From Campylobacterales bacterium (GTDB taxonomy: Bacteria > Campylobacterota > Campylobacteria > Campylobacterales > QNZT01): a DNA stretch of 32,956 bases. Under the pieces are notes generated by a model, which saw nothing but the letters and a program-made list of their open reading frames with translations, did not search any database and had not been told where the DNA came from. The stretch lies in the NCBI GenBank assembly GCA_027081495.1, contig JALWKJ010000233.1:1-32956 (forward strand). Reading direction: 5' to 3'. Both the position numbers and the translations under genes were made by a program. Below, in pieces: positions 1 through 8,189 of the stretch; the first letter of the stretch is position 1; each line of letters opens with the position of its first letter.

Positions 1-606
1 GTAATAACGGATCGGTTTAACGATAGTTTTTGAAGGCTTACCGTTTTTATGGATTTTTACTTTTAATTTTATCTCCGTAAAATCCATGTTCTTTTTTATC
101 GGTTCATCGATAATCAAATCGTTCATTACCCTACCCTTAACAAAAGCTAGGTATCCTTTTTTTACTTCCCTGTTTTCAAAAGAGATCTTTATGGCTCTTT
201 GTGCAGCAGGATTTTTCGCTGTTACCAAAATCCCGCTTGTCTCTTTGTCTATTCTGTGCGCTATATTCGCGGCGTCTCCAAAAAGGTATTTTACTTCATG
301 TGTCATGGAATAAGATGTATCTTTACCCGTAGGATGAACAAGGACGCCGCTTGGTTTGTCAAATATCGCGATATCAGGTGTTTGAAAGATGGGCAAAAGA
401 TTTCTACTTTTTGGAGTAAAAACGATGATCCCGACGATACCGTTGATAGAGGCTGATTTTTTCACCAGAATCTTTCCGTTGACTATAACCTTTTTTCGAT
501 CGATAAGTCTTTGAGCCTCCTTCATAGAGTAGCCAAGCTCGTCAATTAAAAACTTAAAAGCTTTAATTTTCCTTGATAGATGATACTGCTTTATTTTATA
601 TGACAA
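1..606 (-). CDS. RluA-family pseudouridine synthase, 3' part beyond the window
   Basis: Not in the ORF track. Reverse-strand translation from a TTG at 606 is open to the window edge and contains IFDKPSGVLVHPTG and AHRIDKETSGILVTAKN (RluA catalytic HRxDxxTSG motif). N-terminal S4-like segment. AAAAGGG upstream of the TTG. Confidence 0.9.
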   Translation of the reverse strand, partial: MSYKIKQYHLSRKIKAFKFLIDELGYSMKEAQRLIDRKKVIVNGKILVKKSASINGIVGIIVFTPKSRNLLPIFQTPDIAIFDKPSGVLVHPTGKDTSYSMTHEVKYLFGDAANIAHRIDKETSGILVTAKNPAAQRAIKISFENREVKKGYLAFVKGRVMNDLIIDEPIKKNMDFTEIKLKVKIHKNGKPSKTIVKPIRYY

Positions 607-621
607 AATTAATACCCTTTT

Positions 622-641
622 AACTGGATTTAAATTCAGTT
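622..641. promoter_or_regulatory. 20-nt near-perfect palindrome in the rluA-like/purB divergent intergenic region
   Basis: AACTGGATTTAAATTCAGTT, one symmetric mismatch; directly followed by TATAAT-like sequence (644 onward) toward purB. Confidence 0.35.
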
Positions 642-720
642 GTTATAATATATAAATATATAAAAGAGCTACATTATCTCAAATATTTTATAAAAACTAC
701 TCATAACAACAGGATATGGC

Positions 721-2049
721 ATGATAGAGAGATACGCAAGAAAAGTGATGAAGGAAAAATGGACGCAACAAGCAAAATACGACGCTTGGTTGAAAGTTGA
801 AAAAGCCGCTGTAAAAGCATGGAATAAATTAGGGCTTGTTCCCGACGAAGATTGTGAGAAAATAGTTAAAAACGCATCGTTTGATATATCGAGAATCGAT
901 GAGATTGAAAAAGAGACAAGGCACGATGTGATCGCGTTTTTGACTAGCGTGTCTGAAAGTCTGGGAGAAGAGAGCAGGTGGGTTCATTACGGGATGACAA
1001 GCTCCGACTGCATAGATACCGCGGTTGCGCTTCAAATGAAGGATTCGTTGGAGATTATCTTAGAAGATATGAAAATTTTAATGGAAGCGATCAAAAAAAG
1101 AGCCTATGAACACAAAATGACTCTTATGGTAGGAAGAAGTCACGGTATTCATGGAGAACCTATAACATTTGGACTTGTGCTCGCTATTTGGTATGATGAG
1201 ATGAAAAGAAATCTTGAAAACCTAAAACAAGCCATGGATGTTATCTCAGTCGGAAAAATAAGCGGGGCGATGGGCAATTTCGCTCACGCACCTATGGAAC
1301 TAGAAGAGTATGTATGCAACGAATTGGGATTAAAAGCGGCTCCTGTTTCCAATCAAGTCATTCAGAGAGATAGATATGCAAATCTTTTAAATGCGCTTGC
1401 CCTACTCGCTTCAAGCTGCGAAAAAATTGCGGTAGCGATAAGACATTATCAAAGAACGGAAGTTTATGAAGCCGAAGAATTTTTTGCGAAAGGTCAAAAA
1501 GGTTCATCCGCGATGCCTCACAAAAGAAATCCCGTGCTTAGTGAAAACATTACCGGACTTTGCAGAATGATAAGATCATATGCTTTACCGGCTTTGGAAA
1601 ATGTCGCATTGTGGCATGAAAGAGACATAAGTCACTCTAGCGTTGAAAGGTTTATACTGCCTGATGGGTTTATTACGACGGATTTTATGCTTAATCGTTT
1701 AAGCGGCGTAATTGAAAAACTCGTAGTCTATCCCGAAAATATGATGAAAAATTTAAATATGACGGGAGGACTCGTCTTTTCACAAAGAGTTTTGTTAGAA
1801 CTTCCAAAACAGGGGCTTTCAAGAGAAGAGTCTTATAAAATCGTACAAAGAAACGCCATGAAAGTATGGGCTGATCTTCAGCAAGGCAAATCGGCTCTTA
1901 ACGAAAAAGGAGAATCACTCTACCTTCAATATCTGTTGAACGATAAAGAGTTAAGAGAAAAGCTTTCCGAAGAAGCCATAAGAGAATGCTTTGATTACGA
2001 TTACTATACGAAAAATGTTGATAAAATTTTTAATAGGGTTTTTAGATAA
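721..2049 (+). CDS. purB: Adenylosuccinate lyase
   Basis: Full-length 442 aa; MIERYARKVM start, GMTSSDCIDTA, GSSAMPHKRNPVLSENITGL signature of the fumarase/aspartase superfamily. Confidence 0.97.
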   Translation: MIERYARKVMKEKWTQQAKYDAWLKVEKAAVKAWNKLGLVPDEDCEKIVKNASFDISRIDEIEKETRHDVIAFLTSVSESLGEESRWVHYGMTSSDCIDTAVALQMKDSLEIILEDMKILMEAIKKRAYEHKMTLMVGRSHGIHGEPITFGLVLAIWYDEMKRNLENLKQAMDVISVGKISGAMGNFAHAPMELEEYVCNELGLKAAPVSNQVIQRDRYANLLNALALLASSCEKIAVAIRHYQRTEVYEAEEFFAKGQKGSSAMPHKRNPVLSENITGLCRMIRSYALPALENVALWHERDISHSSVERFILPDGFITTDFMLNRLSGVIEKLVVYPENMMKNLNMTGGLVFSQRVLLELPKQGLSREESYKIVQRNAMKVWADLQQGKSALNEKGESLYLQYLLNDKELREKLSEEAIRECFDYDYYTKNVDKIFNRVFR

Positions 2050-4427
2050 TGACAAGCAAAATGATAACCGTTACTAAAAGAAGCGGGCGAATCGAACCGC
2101 TGGATATTACAAAGATTCAAAAATATACCGGAGAAGCCGTTGAAGGATTGAAAAATGTTAGCCAGAGCGAACTGGAACTTGATGCTAAAATTCAATTTCG
2201 AGATAAAATAACGACAGAAGAGATACAAAAAACTCTAATAGGAACCGCCGTTGATAAAATAGATGTAGATCGACCCGATTGGACATTTGTTGCCGCGAGA
2301 CTCTTTTTATATGATCTTTATCACAAAGTTAGTAGATTTACCGGATATACTTCGCTAAAAGAGTATTTCCAAAGAGGGGAAAAAGAGGGTAGAATCGTAC
2401 TAGGACTCAAAGAAAAATACGATCTGGAAGATCTTGATAATTATATAAAGCCTCAAAGAGATTTACAGTTTACATATCTTGGTATCAGAACTTTATACGA
2501 TAGATATCTATTAAAAGACAAAAAGGGAAATCCGATCGAATTGCCTCAGCATATGTTTATGGCTATTGCGATGTTTTTAGCGCAAAATGAGTTTAATCCG
2601 CAGGATTGGGCAAAGAAATTTTACGACCTCATATCGAAATTTGAAGTTATGCTCGCGACTCCGACCTTATCAAACGCCAGAACGCCGAGACATCAGTTGA
2701 GCTCTTGCTATATAGGAAGTACGCCCGATAACATAGAAGGAATATTCGACGGGTATAAAGAGATGGCGCTTTTGAGTAAATTTGGAGGCGGAATAGGCTG
2801 GGATTGGTCGAGTGTAAGAGGTCTTGGAAGCTCTATAGACGGACATAAAAACGCCGCCGGAGGAATCGTTCCGTTTTTGAAAATCGCCAACGATGTAGCC
2901 GTTGCCGTTGATCAACTCGGAACGAGAAAAGGAGCTATCGCGGTATATGTCGAGCCTTGGCATATAGATGTGCTTGATTTTCTCGACCTTAAAAAGAATT
3001 CGGGCGAAGAGAGAAGAAGAGCCCATGACCTTTTTCCCGCTCTTTGGATAAACGATATATTTATGAGAAGGGTAGAAGAAAACGGCGTATGGACGCTATT
3101 TGATCCGTTAGATACTCCCGATCTTCCTATGCTTTACGGAAAAGAGTTTGAAAAAAGATTTTTGGAGTATGAAAAAGACGAAACGATAATCAAAGAGAGA
3201 ATAAACGCAAAAGAGCTTTGGAAAAAGATACTTCTTAGTTATTTTGAAACAGGTAATCCGTTTTTGTGTTTTAAAGATAGCGCAAATTTTACAAATCCAA
3301 ATAAACACAAAGGCGTGATAAGAAGTTCAAATCTTTGTACCGAAATTTTTCAAAATACCGATCCAAATTATTATAAAGTCAAACTCTCTTTTGAAGACGG
3401 TTCCGTCATGTTTCTTAATGAAGAAGAGGATGTAGCGGTAGATGCGGGGATCGTTAAAAAAGCAAAAAAAATAACGGCTCTTGATAGTATAAACGGTAAA
3501 CAGGTTTATATAGTCGAAAAAGAAAAGAGGGATGGAAAAACCGCCGTTTGTAATCTCGCAAGCGTCAATTTATCAAAGATAAATACCAAAGAAGATATCG
3601 AAAGAGTTATGCCTGTCGCCGTCAGGATGCTGGATAATGTGATAGATCTTAACTTTTATCCTCTGGATAAAGTTAAAAAAACAAATCTAAAAAGCCGCTC
3701 TATAGGTTTGGGTGTGATGGGTGAAGCGCAAATGCTTGCACAACAAAAGATAAAATGGGGAAGCGATGAGCATTTAACTAAAATTGACGAAGTTATGGAA
3801 ATGATAAGTTACAATGTTATAAAAGCTTCTTCAAATCTCGCGCTTGAAAAAGGCTCATATCCCGATTTTGAAGGCTCAAATTGGTCAAAAGGTATTTTCC
3901 CGATAGATGTTGCTAACGAAGAGGCGAAAAAACTTGTCGATCGCGGAGGTTTGTTCGGATATATATACAATTGGCAAAAACTTAAAGAAAAAGTAAAAAA
4001 AGACGGTATGCGAAACGGTTATCTCATGGCGATAGCTCCCACTAGTTCCATATCGATACTCGTAGGTACTACACAAGCGATAGAGCCGGTTTATAAAAGA
4101 AAATGGTTTGAAGAAAATTTGAGCGGAATGATTCCCGTAGTAGCTCCAAAACTTGATGCGGAGAATTGGCAATATTATACGCCCGCTTACGATCTTGATC
4201 AAAGAGCGCTGATAAAAGCCGGAGCCGTAAGACAAAAATGGATAGATCAAGGACAAAGTTTGAATATATTTTTGACACTGGATAAAGCCAGCGGAAAATA
4301 TTTGAATGATATTTATATGCTTGGGTGGAAACTCGGACTTAAATCTACATATTATCTTCGCAGCCAATCTCCCGAGAGTGAACAAAGCGTAGCCGATAGA
4401 AGTATGGAGTGTTTAAGCTGTCAATGA
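2049..4427 (+). CDS. nrdA: Ribonucleoside-diphosphate reductase, alpha subunit (class I)
   Basis: 792 aa; ATP-cone-like N-terminus, SSCYIGSTPDNIEGI, FGGGIGWDWSSVRG, NLCTEIF, C-terminal MECLSCQ cysteine pair. Confidence 0.96.
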   Translation: MTSKMITVTKRSGRIEPLDITKIQKYTGEAVEGLKNVSQSELELDAKIQFRDKITTEEIQKTLIGTAVDKIDVDRPDWTFVAARLFLYDLYHKVSRFTGYTSLKEYFQRGEKEGRIVLGLKEKYDLEDLDNYIKPQRDLQFTYLGIRTLYDRYLLKDKKGNPIELPQHMFMAIAMFLAQNEFNPQDWAKKFYDLISKFEVMLATPTLSNARTPRHQLSSCYIGSTPDNIEGIFDGYKEMALLSKFGGGIGWDWSSVRGLGSSIDGHKNAAGGIVPFLKIANDVAVAVDQLGTRKGAIAVYVEPWHIDVLDFLDLKKNSGEERRRAHDLFPALWINDIFMRRVEENGVWTLFDPLDTPDLPMLYGKEFEKRFLEYEKDETIIKERINAKELWKKILLSYFETGNPFLCFKDSANFTNPNKHKGVIRSSNLCTEIFQNTDPNYYKVKLSFEDGSVMFLNEEEDVAVDAGIVKKAKKITALDSINGKQVYIVEKEKRDGKTAVCNLASVNLSKINTKEDIERVMPVAVRMLDNVIDLNFYPLDKVKKTNLKSRSIGLGVMGEAQMLAQQKIKWGSDEHLTKIDEVMEMISYNVIKASSNLALEKGSYPDFEGSNWSKGIFPIDVANEEAKKLVDRGGLFGYIYNWQKLKEKVKKDGMRNGYLMAIAPTSSISILVGTTQAIEPVYKRKWFEENLSGMIPVVAPKLDAENWQYYTPAYDLDQRALIKAGAVRQKWIDQGQSLNIFLTLDKASGKYLNDIYMLGWKLGLKSTYYLRSQSPESEQSVADRSMECLSCQ

Positions 4428-4529
4428 TTGTTGATTGAATTGTATTATATTATATTTCTTTAAAAATATTAAAATTTAAATTAATTTAAATCTGATGCAA
4501 AATTCAATACAATATTTTGCTGATAGTTC

Positions 4530-4554
4530 GCTTAATGACAATAGTCGGTTAAGC
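4530..4554 (+). promoter_or_regulatory. Predicted hairpin in the leader of the OmpA-like gene
   Basis: GCTTAA-T-GAC-AATA-GTC-GG-TTAAGC: 6-bp plus 3-bp stem, just upstream of AAAGGAG (4565-4571) and ATG 4583. Confidence 0.3.
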
Positions 4555-4582
4555 TTCTTATTGCAAAGGAGTATTTGTAAAA

Positions 4583-5695
4583 ATGAGCAGTAAAGTTATA
4601 ATGTTCTTAGGAACAGTGATAAGCGTATTGGTTATATATCTGTGTGTATATTATAAAAAAGATGAAATTGCGTTGTTTTTGGGAGTCGATCAAGCTTTGG
4701 AGACTCAAAAAGTCGCCGCCGCAGACAAGAATGATAAAAAAAGGGATGAAACAAGCCTTGAGCCCAAAGAGGAAATAGAAGAGATAGTAGAGGTAAATTC
4801 AAAAAATGAAGCTAAAGAAAATGTTTTTGAAGAGTCGCCGGAAATAGAAAAAAAAGAGAAAGTCGTAACGGAAAAATCCGATCCGGCATTTGGTTTAATG
4901 CTCGGGGAGATGACAAAAATCGTCGGTATGTTAACACCCCGCGATAGATCTAAATCTTTGATAACATATATCGAAAATTATTGTCAAGAGCATAAATGCG
5001 ATAAAGATATCAGATATAGTGAAGATATAAAAGATGTTATTTGGCAAAAAGGGATTGTAAAACTTATAAAGTTTCTCAATGAAGAGAGGATTGAAAAAGG
5101 TTCTATTTTTGTAAATAGCAATGTGTTGAAAGTCGAGGGTGAAATAACTTCAGTCGATCAAAAAAGAAGATTGACGGATATATTGACATCTCTTAAAAAC
5201 GACGGGCTTGAGGTTGTAGATCAAAGCGTAGAGTTGCTTATAAATACGAAAAAACCGGATATTGAACAAGCTGAGAAAGTAAAAAAAGATGAACAGGAAT
5301 CTACAAAAAATGACATGCAAGAAAAAAGCTCTAAAATATCCGGAAATGAAATCCGGGAAAAAATAGATAAAATCCTTTTAGACAATCCTATAGAGTTTGA
5401 TTCTAAAAACAGCAAACTTTCCCAAAAAAGCAAAGAGACGCTTGAGAAAATCGCAAATTTGCTAAATAGCGCCGACATAAAAAAGATAGAGGTAGCTTCT
5501 TACTCTCAAAAAACAGATGACGATATTTATCAAAAAGTAATAAGCCAAAAAAAATCTGATATTGTTAAAAAATATTTGATAAAAAAGGGATTGACTCAAG
5601 TAGTGTCCAAAGGATACGGATCAACCGGTTTTAGATATATCGAAAATCCGCAAGATCCTCGCAATAAACGCATAGAAATAAAAATTTTAAAATAA
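4583..5695 (+). CDS. Membrane-anchored protein with C-terminal OmpA-like domain
   Basis: Single N-terminal hydrophobic helix (VIMFLGTVISVLVIYLCVYY), long charged linker, then IEFDSKNSKLSQKSKETLEKIANLL...KGYGSTGFRYIENPQDPRNKRIEIKIL, the OmpA_C fold pattern. RBS AAAGGAG. Confidence 0.8.
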   Translation: MSSKVIMFLGTVISVLVIYLCVYYKKDEIALFLGVDQALETQKVAAADKNDKKRDETSLEPKEEIEEIVEVNSKNEAKENVFEESPEIEKKEKVVTEKSDPAFGLMLGEMTKIVGMLTPRDRSKSLITYIENYCQEHKCDKDIRYSEDIKDVIWQKGIVKLIKFLNEERIEKGSIFVNSNVLKVEGEITSVDQKRRLTDILTSLKNDGLEVVDQSVELLINTKKPDIEQAEKVKKDEQESTKNDMQEKSSKISGNEIREKIDKILLDNPIEFDSKNSKLSQKSKETLEKIANLLNSADIKKIEVASYSQKTDDDIYQKVISQKKSDIVKKYLIKKGLTQVVSKGYGSTGFRYIENPQDPRNKRIEIKILK

Positions 5696-5705
5696 AGGTA
5701 ATCAA

Positions 5706-6707
5706 ATGGAAGCTATGACCGTGATTGTAATGAAGATGTTGTTTTGGCTTATAGCGGTTTTGTTAATAGGTCTGTTTTTTGGATATTGGTTTGCCAAAGC
5801 TAGGATAAAAGAGTTTTATGAGGATAAAATAGACGCGCTTCAAGAGTTGGGTGAAGCCAAAGCGAAAAGACTTGAAATAGCAAACGCAAAATACGGAAAC
5901 TTGGAAGTTGAGCACAAAAGGCTTAAAAATCGCTGGCTTGAACATGAAAAAGAGATAGAATCAAATGTGCAAAAAGCCAAAGAACTTGAGGAAAAAGTAG
6001 AAAAGCTAAAGATTGAAAATGAAGAGATGAACGCTTATATGAAAAATCTCGAACATGAAAATTCAAAAAAAGATCAAGAGATTTTAAATTGCAACAGCGA
6101 GCTGGAGCAGTTAAGAAAAGATCAAAAAAATTTACTGCAAGAGCTTGAGAATCTAAAAAAAGAGCTTGAAGTATCTAAAAAAACAAGAGTCAATGATCTG
6201 GAGTTGATAAAAAAACTTGAAGAAGATGTGTTAAAAAAAGAGGAACATATCAAAAACGCGACTGATGAAATGTTGAAACTTCAGCAAAAAGTCGATCTTC
6301 TCTCGGCGGAAAAAGAGACATTTAAAAAAGATGCTAGACAATTAAAAAATATTGTAGAAGAGAGAGACGATTATGTGAAACAGACTAAAAGTCTAACCGA
6401 TAAGCTGGCTTTGCTTGAAAAAGAAAAAGGCTTGCTATCGCTTAAAGTTCAAGAACTTAAAAGCAGGGTGGCAAACAGTGAGAAAAAAAAGGATGATACG
6501 ATCGATACGCAAATGGAAAAAGAGATAACCGACTCGTTAAACGAGATCAAAACGCATCTAGCTCAAAAAAGCGTAGAATTAAGCGGTCAAGACAAAGCTA
6601 AAATCTTGCAGGAAATTGAACAGTTTGAAGAAGAAATTGAAAAAGAGGAGAAAAAGAGATCTATTTTAAATTTTGCAAAAGGAATATTGGCAAAACTAAA
6701 AAAGTAG
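5706..6707 (+). CDS. Membrane-anchored long coiled-coil protein
   Basis: N-terminal hydrophobic helix (LFWLIAVLLIGLFFGYWFA) followed by about 290 aa of Glu/Lys/Leu-rich heptad-like sequence. Confidence 0.75.
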   Translation: MEAMTVIVMKMLFWLIAVLLIGLFFGYWFAKARIKEFYEDKIDALQELGEAKAKRLEIANAKYGNLEVEHKRLKNRWLEHEKEIESNVQKAKELEEKVEKLKIENEEMNAYMKNLEHENSKKDQEILNCNSELEQLRKDQKNLLQELENLKKELEVSKKTRVNDLELIKKLEEDVLKKEEHIKNATDEMLKLQQKVDLLSAEKETFKKDARQLKNIVEERDDYVKQTKSLTDKLALLEKEKGLLSLKVQELKSRVANSEKKKDDTIDTQMEKEITDSLNEIKTHLAQKSVELSGQDKAKILQEIEQFEEEIEKEEKKRSILNFAKGILAKLKK

Positions 6708-6738
6708 TCAAATCAGTATAAACTATGTTAAGATAGAT

Positions 6739-6744
6739 TATAAT
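6739..6744 (+). promoter_or_regulatory. Candidate -10 element upstream of the Fis-HTH gene
   Basis: TATAAT in the 59-bp intergenic gap, 22 bp before the ATG at 6767. Confidence 0.35.
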
Positions 6745-6766
6745 TTGCTCATACCGGGAGTGAATT

Positions 6767-7495
6767 ATGGTCAATTTTATAGCAAAATCCGATGAACTAA
6801 GTAAAATAGTAAAAAGCCTTTCGTTAATTAAGAATTTTTTCGTATCGTCACTATTGATCGGAGAAGACGGTATCGGTAAAAAAACGCTTGCTAGATATAC
6901 GCTTCCGCAAGCTGTGGAAGCGGATGGGAACGATCTTAAAGCTTTGCTTAAAGCTCTTGAACAAAATGATGAAATAATTATAACGAATTTTGAGAAAGTT
7001 TCGAATTTCCAAGCTCTAAATTTTGATAATAAAAGAATCATAGCCACCGCAAGATATCAACCCAAAGATATATATGTGGACGATCTATTCGGTTATATAT
7101 ATGAGATTAAACCACTTAGAAAAAGACCCCAAGACGCTAAAGAGTTAGCTAAACTTTTTTATAACGAAGCAAAAGAGGTACTCTCTATCGACGGCGAAAT
7201 ATCGTTTGATGTTCAAAAATTAGATTTAACCGAGAATAGCAAATCTCTTAAAAGATATGTCTATAAAGAGTTGATTCAAAGTCAAATAAGCGAAAATGAG
7301 ATAAAAGAGATCATGTATGAGTTTTTTTATAAAAATTTAAACGGCAATAACGACTATAAAGATTTTCTCTATTTGTATGAAAAACCGCTCATAAGAGCCG
7401 GATTGAAAAAATACGGTTCGCAGCTTAAACTTTCCAAAATATTGGGTATAAATAGAAATACTCTTCGTAAAAAGGTAAATGAATATGGATTATAA
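6767..7495 (+). CDS. Degenerate NtrC-type AAA+ protein with C-terminal Fis-type HTH
   Basis: Walker-A-like GEDGIGKK, RIIATARYQ (compare RIIAATNR), KPLRKRPQDAKELAKLF (compare PPLRERPEDIPLLAEHF), C-terminal GSQLKLSKILGINRNTLRKKVNEYGL typical of NtrC/Fis HTH. No GAFTGA loop. Confidence 0.75.
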   Translation: MVNFIAKSDELSKIVKSLSLIKNFFVSSLLIGEDGIGKKTLARYTLPQAVEADGNDLKALLKALEQNDEIIITNFEKVSNFQALNFDNKRIIATARYQPKDIYVDDLFGYIYEIKPLRKRPQDAKELAKLFYNEAKEVLSIDGEISFDVQKLDLTENSKSLKRYVYKELIQSQISENEIKEIMYEFFYKNLNGNNDYKDFLYLYEKPLIRAGLKKYGSQLKLSKILGINRNTLRKKVNEYGL

Positions 7496-8189
7496 AGAAT
7501 ATGACGATTATAAATTTTTTATAGAAAACGATAACAATCCGTTTATACTCTTTAACGCCGATAAAAAAATAGCGTATTTAAATATCGCCGCCGAATTTTT
7601 ACTCGGGAAAGTTTCAAAATACGATATATACAATCTCTGCATGACATATGCGCCCAAAGAGTACGGTTCAAAGATGACCTACATAGATCTTAAATTCGAT
7701 GATCTTTCATACTACGGTGTTACGGTAGGTTATCAAGATGAGGAGCATATAGGAATCAGGCTATATCAAAGAGTAAAAAATCGACTTATGAGCGCTAAGG
7801 AATTGAGCAAATATGTAACGACCGATATAAATATGTTGCTTGAGACTTTTATTTCGCTTTTGACTATTAAAAAAGATTACAAAATCAAACTTATAACGGA
7901 TATGGATATACCTGAGTTTAAAATTTCTCAGAATGATTTTTTTAAAATACTAAGAAAATGTTTCGAGACTTTTGATACGACGCAGGGATTGTATATAGCG
8001 TTGAAGATGAGAGTGGGCGAATTTGTCTATGTCAAAAATGAGAGAACGCAGCTTGTAAAACTTGAAATAAGGTCAAAAAGAAGAGATAGAAGTCATGATA
8101 TAGATATAGAAAAGTTGTGTGAAGACAATTATATAGATTTTCTATCCGCCGAAAACAAGATAAGATTAATCATACCTATGCTTAAATAA
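7479..8189 (+). CDS. PAS-like protein with degenerate histidine-kinase-like region
   Basis: FFIENDNNPFILFNADKKIAYLNIAAEFLLG resembles a PAS start; downstream helical region is where DHp/ATPase would be but H-box, N-box and G-boxes are not recognisable. Overlaps the upstream gene by 17 nt. Confidence 0.6.
   Translation: MNMDYKEYDDYKFFIENDNNPFILFNADKKIAYLNIAAEFLLGKVSKYDIYNLCMTYAPKEYGSKMTYIDLKFDDLSYYGVTVGYQDEEHIGIRLYQRVKNRLMSAKELSKYVTTDINMLLETFISLLTIKKDYKIKLITDMDIPEFKISQNDFFKILRKCFETFDTTQGLYIALKMRVGEFVYVKNERTQLVKLEIRSKRRDRSHDIDIEKLCEDNYIDFLSAENKIRLIIPMLK

Noticed and set aside
86-456. Two + strand ORFs at the left edge
   Set aside because: They are antisense to the RluA-family gene on the minus strand.
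2080-2100. CGAATCGAACCGC resembling a tRNA T-arm
   Set aside because: Inside the nrdA reading frame (SGRIEPL) with no cloverleaf around it.
2670-3026. 118-aa ORF antisense to nrdA
   Set aside because: Same reason; the sense frame is strongly conserved NrdA.
3885-4385. 166-aa ORF antisense to nrdA
   Set aside because: Shadow of conserved nrdA codons; Phe/Tyr/Ile-rich with no motif.
6767-7495. Fis-HTH gene as flgR, the flagellar sigma-54 activator
   Set aside because: No receiver domain, no GAFTGA loop and altered R-finger region; not compatible with a functional FlgR.
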